Shown: piece after piece, positions 45,494-56,854 of the stretch | Position numbering within the stretch: position 1 is the stretch's first letter | Layout of the letters: the number at the start of each line of letters is the position of its first letter | Assembly (NCBI GenBank): GCA_008692225.1 | Contig: VICG01000002.1 | Location: 3,205,001 to 3,269,000 of the forward strand | Direction: 5' to 3' | Source of the DNA: Monilinia fructicola | Lineage: Eukaryota; Ascomycota; Leotiomycetes; Helotiales; Sclerotiniaceae | DNA length: 64,000 nt | Made by a program: the position numbers and the translations under genes | The notes under the pieces: model-generated | Told to the model about the DNA's origin: nothing | The model's input: the letters and a program-made list of their open reading frames with translations, nothing else | Database searches by the model: none

Positions 45494-47848
45494 TCAACTC
45501 AACCCATTGGCTTCAAGTCCTTGAACGGCATTGTAGCTGTAGGGAAAATCGACCAATCCATCCAACATCCAATTGAGTGGATCAAAAACTTCGTAGTTCG
45601 TTTCGGCATAACTGGTACTCCCACCGAGCATATTATTAGCACCAGTCATGGCGTCGTTAGGTGTGATCGTATCAACTGGAGCGAGGAGCTGGTTCTGCAA
45701 TTGATGAGATGCAGGAACAAGAGTACTGTCCAACTGATTCGAAGAGTCAGAAGAGTCGTTGGCACTATCGGGATTGGTCGGGTTTCGCATTGCTGCTGTG
45801 TCGAGGTTTTAGTAAATGATCATTTTGGAGATGAAAACTATCAGAGGGAATAAAGAGGGGAGGGCACCAACCTTCAATACTTCGACCTTGAGTCTGAAAC
45901 TCCTCTCTCCATCTCCAAATCGAATCAAATACCAAGCTCATGCTCATCCTGCATCTAACCTTCAATTGCAAACTATCATCTATGACAACACAGTTTGAGT
46001 CCAACTCATTGCCATTATTCATTTGTGCTATTTGCCGCTGCTCGACTCGAGCTCCATTGTACATCTGAACCATTAGTTCAGCGAGTCTCCAAGGCAAGTC
46101 GTTGTTCACGACACTCATGGTTCTGATAGCCGAGATGGTACGGTGAAACAATTGACGGCCGCGGTCAAAATCCATGAACTTCGCAAAGAAAGAGCTGAGT
46201 AGTTTGAGTAACGAAAAACAAGCAGCAATGATCATCTGTAAGATGTATCCTGTTGCGTATTTAAGAATACCACCCGTAACATTGTCGGCTGGAGTCTCAA
46301 GCTCGAATACAAGATCCAAAAACTGGGTGGTAGCTCGCCATAACCCCATCAAATCGTCCAAGTATCCATGAGTGGTACTAGAATCAAAGAATGCCGAAAG
46401 ACGAAGATGAAGTCCGGCAGCGCGAAGATGGAGATCGACAATTGGTGATAAATTCTGTCTCGAGAGGATGGCTACTCGAATCTCTTCATACTCCCGGCGA
46501 TATACCCGAGTTAGTTGAGCCCTGCTCTCCTCGCCAGCAACACCTCTAGGATCGTTAGCGTTGTTGTACATTTCTTTAGAGACTTTGTCACAGAATCTCT
46601 CTATAGTAAGGCGAGATGAAAGCTCTGGCGAAAGAGTAAAAGGTCCCTCTTCTCCTGGCCGGATCGCGAGTGACCAATCATATAACGTTGACGCTGGTTG
46701 TCCATATCCAGTGGCTGTACTTTGTGCTACAATATTGCAGACTGCCCATGTCACAACCCTATCATGTAATTGTTCCCTATTGAGGTCAACAGATACTCGA
46801 GAGAAATCTTGAGTATTGTTTGGTCGATGAAGTCCAATTCCGGTGGCAGCCTTCATCATTACACCACACAAAATATGCGTGATATCCGATGAGGTCGTAC
46901 TTATAGGCAAAGGCCAAGTACATAACAGGATCATTGCTTTAACAATATGGTAATTATTAGGTACCTCACCCACCTTTGACCACAATAGTCTGGTAACAGG
47001 GCCATGAAGACTTGTCAACAGATTGGGATCCGCAGTATAACGACGTGCTGCGACAGTAATGATAACCCAGAACAGGAGAGGGTCTTGTTGAAAATATTGG
47101 TCGGGAGTTTGCTCTGGGCTAAGAAATGGGAGATATGGGTGATACCAAGCGAAGAATTCGTTGAACAGATGATTGATGGCATCCCCCGTCAGGCCCACAT
47201 TCTCAATTTGTCGCGCATATTGTGTATTGTAAGAGCCTCCTTGCTTGAGATGAAGCAAGGACGATACAGCTTCCTCCGATCCAATATATGATTGATTTCT
47301 CGAATGCTGATAAACACTATTCGCAATTGGGGATTGGAGATCTTCTTCGTCATCGATAATGAAACCTGCCTGCTGAGCCTGAGCTACTGCTCGTTGTAGT
47401 CTTTCGATTTGCTTTTCCATTTCCGCATGTTTGCTTCGTTTTCCCACTCTTTTGAAGTTCGACTCAATCTTACAATCGAGCTTTAGTCGAAGACATCGAG
47501 AACAAGTGGTGAAGGGATCTTGGATGACATCGCATCGAAGCTGAGTTGTTGAAGATTAGCAATTGGAAATTTCCTCCGTTGAAAATTTCGCAGTGTCGCA
47601 TCGCAAGTATATATGTAAAGGTAGTGACTCACTTTCTGTTGACGACATTCATTACAAGCCCTCTTCACACCTGGCTGTTTTCTCTTCTCTGAATCGTCAT
47701 CCTCTTGTTCATTTGCAGTTCCAGGACTACTATCCAAACCTGTACCGCTTCTCTTGCGCTTATTGAGGACACTTCCTGTACCAGGCCTAGCACCTGTGGT
47801 TGGACTGGAAGAGGCAGCCCCGCCTATAATTCCATGTGAAGGCTCCAT
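45494..47848 (-). CDS. Zn2Cys6 transcription factor, about 728 aa (Leu3/War1-like)
   Basis: Fungal binuclear-zinc regulator. Three exons: 47848-47633, 47540-45872 and 45795-45494. Introns are 92 nt (GTGAGT...CTCAG) and 76 nt (GTTGGT...CACAG, branch TTACTAAAAC). The first intron splits the zinc cluster: KRACNECRQQK then LRCDVIQDPFTTCSRCLRLKLDC, together giving all six cysteines. A basic linker and short coiled coil follow (GKRSKHAEMEKQIERLQRAV). The middle region (FFAWYHPYLPFLSPEQTPDQ, KAATGIGLHRPN, TATGYGQPASTLYDW) matches the conserved part of the Leu3/War1 group by recall. The C-terminus is DPLNWMLDGLVDF, an activation-type acidic/aromatic motif. The target pathway cannot be told from the sequence. 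Confidence 0.88.
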
Positions 47849-48816
47849 GCGCGATGGTCGGATAGCTCAGCCGCGGATCCTATCTGCGTCGGCGACTGCG
47901 TTGTGCTGTGCAATGGGTCAATGGCTGTCCGGTGTCGCAGTTTATTCACGATTTAGTGCCGATTACGGATTGTGGAGCTATATTAAGAAAAAAGAAAAAA
48001 AAGGACAACTGTTGCGGGACAAAGATTGAGATTTACTTATCGGTGGGACGTATAAAGTACTAAGACTTGAGATAGGACGTATCGTTTTAGCCGGATTTTA
48101 ACCGAGAGCTTCTTTTATTTCTATTATTTTCTCTCTTCACAAGACTACTTTAGATAAGATGGATTCGATTGATATGATATGATATGATATGATGGGATAT
48201 GATGGGATATGCCATGCATGTATCGATACTTGAGATGAATGAAATGAGTTGAGATAGAGAGACCTTAGGTAGTACGTAGGTAGGTGGAAAGATAGGTAGG
48301 TAGATGATTCAAAAAGTATCTATCCATGGATATGAGGAAACCTTGGAAGTGCTCTCTTGACTCTACTCGAGTAGCTAATATCAATTATACATACATATGC
48401 CCACGTAATTGATGCATCTAATTCTTTCATGTGATTCTTCAATATAACGCTCTCCTTTGTCCACTTTATTGGATGAGGAGGGAGAAGCTGAGGATACCTA
48501 TTCAACTGATCTATTTACTCAGGATAAAGAGTGAAGATGAATTAAGACTCCTGGGGACATATACAATAGGATGATACTAAAGATCCTTATTCAATTAAGC
48601 TATCATTCAATCATGATCTTCCAGTCAAGCACTATATATAAAAAGTAACATTAAAGCCCCATCTCGTCTCTCTCCCTCGTCTCTCTCCCTCATCTCCCTT
48701 CTATCCAATTATATTAAGTCTCTTCTAGGACCCAGGGTATGTTCAAAGCAAAGCCGTGCATGCAATATGATAGCCAAATAAGAACCAAATAAAACCAATA
48801 TGTACATGCCAAATAT
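47849..48816. other. Intergenic spacer
   Basis: 5' flank of the Zn2Cys6 gene and 3' flank of the Smr gene. Holds ATGATATG repeats (48172-48212) and one TACTCGAGTA palindrome (48364-48373). No gene seen. Confidence 0.55.
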
Positions 48817-49712
48817 TCACATAACGACGCAACAAGCCTTTTCCGCTTTTCGTAATATTCTTGGAAGAAATTTCCTCGCCAATTTCTCCAATTCATCATT
48901 GTTGTCGTTATTCTGTTGTTCTTGTTGTGGCTGCTGGTGCTGTTGTTGGCCACCTTGCTGGTACCCTCCTTGCTGGTAACCACTCTGTTGAGGCTGTTGA
49001 TAAGATGGCTGTTGATATCCACCCTGTTGTTGGTCACCATGATGTTGTTGGCCTCCATGATTTCCTCCACTTGGGGGAACAGCTGGGCCCCCTTGTAAGT
49101 TGATATACATCCTCCCTGCGTTCTCTTCCGTCGCATATTGCAAACCCAACTCCTGACAAATCTCCTCCACCTTGGGTTTAATCTTCTGCACATGATCTTT
49201 GCTATGGTTGCCCTTTCCTACAATGACGTGCAGATGCGACTGTCCCTGTTGCTGCGCATATCTGATTCGCTCTTCCACAATGCGTTCCGCTTCCTCGACA
49301 TACTGCCCATGCAAATCGATTTCATCATCTCCTACTCTGCCTTGGGCATTGTTCTCTCGGAAAATATAGTCTGATGCTTGCTTGTTGTATGCGTCCATTT
49401 GCGCCGCGTGCTTCTTTCCTTGGGTACTTAATTCGTGAGCCTTGGCTCCATCGCCAGATGAGTAGGCTTGATGCGCTTGGTCAAAACATTGAGAGCGTTT
49501 TGCGGCTTCCTTGTGAGCAAGGTCGCGTAATCTATCGTATTCTGCTTCAGCGTCATTGGAAGAGGAATGATTGAAGGCTATTTGATATGTGAGCATGATG
49601 CATCAAACTTGGCGCGAAAGATTGAGGCATTGGAGAAGGCTGTCTTGAGAGTTGAGAGTGGCATTGTCTAACCTTTAGAGCCCATTGACTTCATAGCGTA
49701 AGAAGACGACAT
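48817..49712 (-). CDS. DUF1771-Smr domain protein with C-terminal CaaX box, 266 aa
   Basis: Small MutS-related (Smr) domain protein, a predicted RNA/DNA-binding or endonuclease fold. Exon 1 (49712-49673) encodes MSSSYAMKSMGSK. The 95-nt intron 49578-49672 has donor GTTAGA. Exon 2 (49577-48817) begins AFNHSSSNDAEAEYDRLRDL. DUF1771 spans ~20-85 (AHKEAAKRSQCFDQAHQAY). The Smr domain spans ~95-175: the conserved DLHGQYVEEAE and the VGKGNHSKD loop are intact. A Gln/Gly/Tyr-rich low-complexity tail (GGYQQ repeats) follows, then a helix ELEKLARKFLPRILRKAEKA. The protein ends CCVVM-stop, a CaaX motif (Cys-Val-Val-Met) predicting farnesylation, with an adjacent Cys for palmitoylation and a basic helix. 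This implies membrane anchoring. Confidence 0.9.
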
Positions 49713-50618
49713 GTTGAAGATTGACCACTTTGCGATCGTGGAAGATGTGAAGACCCAAGGGCGTGAGTGAAAAGAAAAGGGTCGCTTTGCTTTTGATACC
49801 AATACCTATTATTATTTACGCTTCGTCGGAAAATTGCCGGGACCTAGACCAGCTGAATGTCAACATCAAAGCTGCGCTGCGCTGCCAACTTCTGCTCCGT
49901 AGAGGATGTGGGGGAAGATGGCCAGGATCCCTTGCTTCGACGTCCACATAGATGACCTTAGCTGCAGGTACAAAGATTATCAAATTATCACCAGCTGTCA
50001 AGTTGTCAACGACCTCGAGCAATAAATAGTGTCATCATTGCGATTCTAGAATGTATTTGATTGGATGAATGTTGCTGTTGAAGGTAGGTAGGTAGGTAGG
50101 TAGGTAGGTAACGCAACTCCCGAGGTCGTTTATAGTCTTTGATAGCATCGAGAGGAACCTTGGAAGTCCGTCCATACAGATGGACCTCGGGATCCAATGA
50201 TATTAATAACACTACGTACCTACCTACTAGGTGCCTACTTACCTGCTGGGTAGACCCCGTGATCCGCAATTTCTCAACAACATCGAAACTGCTACAGGTA
50301 GTTAGTTCTAGGTGATTATTAGGCTCACCGGTGGCAGATTTTGCAACTACTAAAAAATAATTTAGTCCGTTGCTGAGTATTTCCTGCATTGAGCTCAAAT
50401 TCATATATTGGATTGTGAAGACAAAGGAATGGGACATTGTGCCCAATACTGTATACTGTATACCTTACAAGATTGTTTGAGAGAGAATTCGAAGTTGATC
50501 GATTAACATGATGAAAACAAACCTGGGTTGCATTACTTTTCATCATAGGCCAACATCTGGCACGAAGCTTATGATCAGTCGAAGCCAGATCATCGCTAAA
50601 ATCATATTTCTCATTGAT
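49713..50618. other. Intergenic spacer with GGTA repeats
   Basis: (GGTA)n at about 50083-50109. 5' flank of the Smr gene and 3' flank of the rhodopsin-domain gene. No gene supported. Confidence 0.55.
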
Positions 50619-51889
50619 CTAGACGCTCAAAGGGACCTCTTCTCTTGTAACCTTTACGTCCCATGCCCGCTCAACCCTGATTTGATCACCAGCCCAGACA
50701 TGCTCCGGTTTCGTCACTCCATCCCCTAATCCATCTGCGCCAAACTCCCTTACCTCATCATTCTCTCTACTCGCAGTCTCATGCAAAACATCCAACGCAA
50801 TAGTCATAGCTCCCTTTCCGTCTGCATCAGAACTGGGAATCATAAGGTCCTCGTCACTGCCAAGTCTCTGAGTATACCGGGTAGAGGGAGCACTTGAAGG
50901 AATATCGCGGTAGATGGGAGTTTTGTATTTAGTTTTCTTGTAGCCTTTATCTTGGAGAAATGAGCCAATTACTGATGCATTAGATATCAAAGTTGTGAGG
51001 AGAATGTCGACTTTAGTCAGTGTTAGCTATGAAGTTAGCGCTATTGGGTGATAAAAGAGCTTACAGGAAGCCATGAGCGAACGAATCTGTTGATCACCCT
51101 TGTGATTTACCACTTTCTGAAGCTGATTGATCGTTGCAAAGATGCATAAAGCTGGGAGAGCCAAACGTAGTATGGCGCTCGATTTGAGATGTGTTGATAA
51201 ATTTGACTTCAAAATCATCGGGATAGGAAAGACGATGAGCGCCACGTTCGTAATGATATTCAGAATTCCGGCTGTGAAGAGCTGCGCGTATCCTTGACGG
51301 CATCGTGCCCCCGGATCAGGAACAACCTGCCAGTAATGGGTGAAAGGTTGACACTCAGCGAAATCACTGATGATAGTAGCGAGAAAGGTGGCCGCAAGAG
51401 CAATATGAAGATATTTGAGTAATTTATGGTGAACTCGTTGCCAGATTTGTCCAGTCAAGGAACGTAAAAATATGCTGATGCTGTACTTTATGGCCCAGAG
51501 ACTATGGTTGTCAGTAAAATTATGGGATAGATACGAACATCGACATACTATGCAGCATACATAATCCTTGAGACCAAAACAAGTTGACTCCCAATCCTTC
51601 TTAAGCGGATTTCTTCTGACGTCAAGCCGAGTGTCAGAGAATTATTGGTACCAAACATCAGGATAGTATGGACTAAAGCCATTCTCAAAAGCAGAGGTAT
51701 GATCGCTAGCATCATAATGCCATCTTCAAGATAGATCTTTTCCGTTCGAACATATCGCCCGAAAATCCGGAACAAGATTATAGTAATGGAAAAGCAAGTG
51801 CACCACCAACTAACAATGAAAGTAGGTTTGGTTTCTATCCAAGTACGTTGGTCAGGCGCATCTGTCGCATAACGTCGAAGGACTTCCAT
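50619..51889 (-). CDS. Fungal rhodopsin-domain integral membrane protein, about 389 aa
   Basis: Seven-helix membrane protein of the fungal 'rhodopsin domain' group, which also contains Pth11-like receptors (not light-sensing opsins). Exons 51889-51549, 51501-51065 and 51010-50619 are in phase. Introns are 47 nt (GTATGT) and 54 nt (GTAAGC, branch CTAAC). Helices include FIVSWWCTCFSITIILFRIF, MLAIIPLLLRMALVHTILMF, YLHIALAATFLATIIS and ILNIITNVALIVFPIPMI. The family's signature Cys segments are present: FAECQPFTHYWQVVPD and GARCRQGYAQL. A soluble C-tail (from ~KGYKKTKYKTP) follows. The ligand and role are unknown; the CFEM domain of Pth11 itself is absent. The start at MEVLRRYATDAPDQ is the last in-frame ATG before helix 1; an upstream non-ATG extension is unlikely. 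Confidence 0.82.
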
Positions 51890-53742
51890 TGCTCGTATAG
51901 ATGTCAAACGGTGAGGTTGTTGGGTAAAGCCATACAACAAGACTTTATGGATAAAATCATTCACATGCAAATATCCATACATTCATATCACTCCACCCCT
52001 CGCAATTGTACAGGATAATGAAGGACCCAAAGTATGGGGAAAGGTTTCCACTGGGCGTCCGTGTTTGGGGAAGAAACGGGTTGGCAATATGGATTCTCTT
52101 TCAACCGGATATTAAAAGTATTCATCGAATTGGTCAACGCAAAAGAAGCGAACCCGAAATCATTTCATCGGACAACTTCCCCTCCAGACTCAACTTCGAG
52201 TCTTGGAATATTATTACCAAAATGATGGTAAAAAGGCTCTTTTCGGGACAACCTTGTCCAAGACATGGTTGAAAGATAAGAGGTAGTCTTAACTACCTAG
52301 TAATTAGGTACTGTATTATAGACTCAACCAACAACATCACAACATTACTTACTGTATTGAGAGTTGGAAGATCTCAATTTGTTATTTTTAAAGTCCTAGT
52401 AAAGATGAAAAATTTGAGTTGGAGGTGAAGCCAGGAACGAGTAGATTTTCTCCTTTCCTTTTCCGTTTCCTTCTTCTTTTCCTTTTTCTTTTTCTCTCTT
52501 CTTCTTATCTTTTCTTGAGGCTGGGTTGGGTAACTTGGGTTGGCTTCGGTTGGGAAGTTTATTTAGCGTCGGTTGTATTTCCTTGAAGGGACAAAAATGA
52601 AGGGGGCGGATTATAAAATGTATCTTGTTCTTTGGAAAGGTCAAAATGTTTTGAAGGATTCAACCTATCAATTAACTTTTTTTCCTTTCAAGACTTCTAG
52701 CTTCTGAATGGTTCAGTTCATTCAATTCGTCATTCAAAGCTTTCTCTGACTATTTTTTTATTCTATTCTTATTTTTTTTACAAACAATAAGAACATTGAA
52801 ATATGTGCCTAAAGTTAAATAAGTATCATGTTTAGTTACTATTTGGGGTGTTTTACTACTCCCGAGGTCTCTTAGGATCACTTTCTTGCTCTTCTCTATT
52901 ATTCATTCATGGCCACTCGTAATATCGATTGCCACTCACAATCATTCATGGCCCTGCTCAATCAATGAGTTGCATCCATCATAGTTCCTCGTCTAGCTCG
53001 GTAAGTAATATATGCACCTTTACGCTCTGCACTCTGCACTCTGCACTCTGCAGCAGGCGTATATGCAAATTTCAGGGGCGTTGTGATAAATTGATCGAGT
53101 GATTGTTTATTCCAAACTGTCTGTACCTTACATAACTTACTCTCCGATTGCCAACTTATATATTTGTTGGTTGGAGGCTTGTTGATCCTTCGCACGCCAT
53201 GTACCACTTTACCAAGGACCTCGCAAGGATTCAATTTGGCAATCAGACAATAGATTATCGGATATATAGTCAAAGTCTTTACCTCCGTGCTGCTTGGCTA
53301 GAATCTCTACCTCAGAAGTACATACAATGAGGGAACCTCATGTGTATACATTTGAAAATCGAACTTTCCCGAGGTTTTGGAACTCCTTTCATTGTCTTTA
53401 GCCGCCTGACACAGAGGCAAATTACCGACCTCGATTGGGATTTACCCTTCTTGTATAGATCGGTTGATATCCTCAATTCAAAAGCATTCCCCGAATTCCA
53501 AAGCAATATCACAAGGCAGGAGTTCCAATACAAGATTTCTCGCCTGATACGTCAAACAAATGCAGACCCCAACATTTATTATATCATTCGGTTGTTAAGT
53601 CCGAGCATCTCTGTATCAGACCTCGATAAACATCATATTTGATATCATCAACACCCAATGGGGCCTCATCACATTCACAGAAAGTTTATTGTTCGTTTTC
53701 AACACTCACGTTTATCTGGAAATCTAAAGTGTGAAATTCACG
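51890..53742. other. Intergenic region
   Basis: About 1.85 kb between divergent genes. A pyrimidine-rich run lies at 52449-52515 and CACTCTG triplets at 53028-53052. The open frames at 52006-52272 and 53340-53642 show no domain or splice context. Nothing else seen. Confidence 0.5.
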
Positions 53743-55819
53743 ATGGTTGGCCCTACGATGAATATGGGCAAACCCTATTCGACAACAAGTTCGACAACAA
53801 GTTCGACAGTTATACCTCTGTTAACAAGGCCCAAAGAGACAAGGAAATTTCCTACGAAAGCTTTTGATAACTTTCGTCGTGATTCTGAGCAAGATGTCAA
53901 GCCTGCTGTATTTGTAGGCACAGATGGAAGAACATATAATGACAAAGCTGCAGCTTCAAACACTGCCAATACACACCTGGTCAGAATTCTGAAAGGTCGC
54001 CATTTGCAGGTATGTAGTTCTCAACATGAAACCAGATAGACAGAAAATGACCTTGAGTGATAGATGTTAGCTATTGGGGGGTCAATAGGTCAGCAGCCTC
54101 GTTTATTTTCCAGAACTAAAATACTCAACACTTACAGGCACTGGGTTATTCGTGAGCTCCGGTGCAGCGCTGGCAAGTGGAGGTCCTGCTTCTCTCCTCA
54201 TTGCCTACCTTCTGATGGGAGGAATGCTATTCTGTACCGTGCAAGCATTGGGAGAAATGGCCGTTACGTTTCCAGTTGCAGGTAACGTTCCCCACTTGTC
54301 ACTTCTTTTCGGCCTCTGAACATCTTTTAGGTTCATTCTCAACATTTGCCACTCGATTCATTGACCCCGCATGGGGCTTTGCAACGGGCTGGAACTATGC
54401 CATCCAATGTCTCGTCATCATGCCGGTGGAAATAATAGCAGGGGCGATCACCCTCGATTATTGGAATCTTCCAATTCCAAACTGGGCCAGCATCAGCATG
54501 TTTCTCATCATTGTTACCTTTATCAGTCTTTGTGGTATCAAAACTTTTGGTGAAGCTGAGTATGGCTTTGCCATATTGAAAGTCACAGCTATTATAGGGT
54601 TCATGTAAGTATCCTCCAGGGGGATCCCCGATGTATTTTCTAACAAAGTTCCTTTAGCATTCTTGGCGTGGTGATAAATTGTACGGGAACCCCTGGTACT
54701 GGATACATCGGGGGAATGTACTGGAAAGACCCAGGAGCCTTCAATCACGGGTTCAAAGGATTTTGCAATATTCTTGTCATGGCGGCGTTTTCATTCGCAG
54801 GAACAGAACTCGTCGCGTTAGCAGCTGCCGAGACCTATAATCCAAGCAAGTCTTTACCGACTGCTATTCGACAGGTCTTTTGGCGTATTGTTATAGTAAA
54901 TCTCTACTATCCCATTAATCAAATTCTCCTGATTAACAATCATTAGTTCTACGTCCTAAGCATAGTAATCATTGGGCTCCTAGTCCCTTACGACTCTCCT
55001 TCTCTGCTTCTCGGCACAAGTGGCTCAGATGGCAACAAGAACAAGACCTCCCCATTCATAATCGCTATTCAATCAGCAGGTATCACTGGACTGGACTCAG
55101 TGATGAATGTCGTGATTCTAATTGCAGTTCTCTCCGTGGCTAATTCCTGCGTTTTCGGCTCCTCCCGTCTACTAGCCTCTCTTGCTGCACAAGGTCAAGC
55201 CCCTCGACCTCTCGCTTACATTGACCGAAAAGGCCGGCCATTAGTTGCCCTAGCCATTGCTTTCGCATTTGGTCTACTGGCTTTTCTATACGTATCGCCT
55301 GTTGGAGGTGCTGCGTTTACATGGTTACTGGCTCTCTCTGGACTTTCATCCCTTTTTACTTGGGGAACTATCTGTTACTCTCACATTAGATTTCGCAAGG
55401 CCTGGGCACAGCAAGGCCATAGTGTTGATTCACTTATCTACCGGTCTCCAGTTGGCACAATTGGCTCATGGATTGGTCTCATAATGATAGTATTAGTGCT
55501 CATAGCACAATTCTGGATAGCTATTGACCCGTTAGGGAATGAAGGTATGGGGATGAAGGCAAAGATTAATAATTTCTTTGAGGCATATCTAGCGATGCCA
55601 GTGGTGATGGTGTTTTATGGTGGCTATAAGATCTGGTATAGGACGAGGTGGATGACTGCTGAGGAGATTGATCTGAAAACAGGGAGGAATGAAGTGGAAA
55701 TCGGGGGTTCGTATAGAGGGCTCAGGGGTGGAAGGCAAGGGAGGCAAGGGAGGCAAGGGGGGGACATAGTGATGGAGGAGTTGCCGAGGTGGAAGAGGAT
55801 TTATAAGTCGCTGTGTTAG
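53743..55819 (+). CDS. Amino-acid permease (AAT/YAT family), 606 aa
   Basis: Plasma-membrane amino-acid/proton symporter of the APC superfamily. Six exons: 53743-54009, 54064-54088, 54138-54281, 54331-54604, 54658-54895 and 54947-55819. All phases close and exon 2 is only 25 nt. The cytosolic N-terminus is followed by the family signature HLVRILKGRHLQ-MLAIGGSIG-TGLFVSSG at helix 1. Further helices contain GGPASLLIAYLLMGGM, ALGEMAVTFPVAGSFSTFATRF (substrate-binding region), WGFATGWNYAIQ and AAFSFAGTELVALAAAE. The cytosolic C-terminus carries a GRQGRQGRQG repeat. The ATG at 53743 is the first in frame. Substrate specificity cannot be read. Repression by preferred nitrogen is likely for the family but not shown here. 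Confidence 0.92.
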
Positions 55820-56854
55820 GGTGGGTATTGAAGATTATATAGTTGAACTGTGTATCAATACCAGTGTATCATTAAAGAGCTTGGCAGTTTAAGTTCCTGG
55901 GGTCTATATTCAGAATCCACTGTACAATTTTCAATGAGAATACCGCTTTGATGATAATCCAAACCAATGATTAAGAAAGTCTTTTGGATCACTCAAAGAT
56001 TTGTTGCACGTCTCAATAATATTTCATTCTTGGATGAGATTGACAACAAAAAGGTATTTTGGGACTCCGGACTGCACAAAAGAAGGATGTGGTTTCAATC
56101 AAGGCTCTACTTCCTTCACTGCTTCCAACAGTCAAGCAACGTAAAAGACACGCACTCATACATGCAACCAAAAAAACCTCCTACCTTCCCTCCCCATAGA
56201 CTGCGGCTCTGATTTTGACTTGGAATGCAGATATAGGAATTCAACAGCTTCAACTGGGGTACAGACACGCAGCCAAACTCAGAGTTGATATAATCTGTTG
56301 ATTGGCTGAATCATATGATTCTGATATTAGACTGGGTTTTCGGTTTTGGTGAATAGATTCGGAGGGGACGGTGCGCTGCGGAAATAGAAAGGGGAAGAAT
56401 AAAATAATCGATAGTCGATAGTCGGGATATGAAAGCCACGAAGTGTCATGTTCGTGTTTGTGGCCTAGAAGTTGACGGGGGTTATAAATCTTATTGCCTG
56501 ATGGGGCTCCTGTGAAATTGGAAGGGGAATAAGCTTTTATGGCCTTTTTTAGACGTAATGATATCGAAGCAAGTTGGATGCCAATGATGACGTTCTTTCG
56601 AACAGATGATGTGTGGGAATTTTTATGTACTTCTAGCTCTCTTCATACATTCTCTGGATCTGTGAGTGGGCAAAAAAGGAGAACTAATGAAGTTTCATCT
56701 GGAACTTATTCGTACAGTGGGAGCTTGTTATACAATTGATTCCAATTTGGTGGCGCTATCCAACTCCAGATATCGAATGTAGATGAATCTATCACACACT
56801 CAGTCCAAGCCATCGCTAGACCCAATAAACTTGACAAAGATTGTTAACCCCAGT
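55820..56854. other. Intergenic spacer
   Basis: Convergent 3' flanks of the permease and the MFS transporter. No gene or repeat recognised. Confidence 0.5.

Noticed and set aside
7480..49905. Recurrent CTCCGTA heptamer in spacers
   Set aside because: About seven plus-strand copies is only modestly above chance, and the flanks vary.
53340..53642. 100-codon ORF upstream of the permease
   Set aside because: No domain or splice link to the permease, so it is likely chance.
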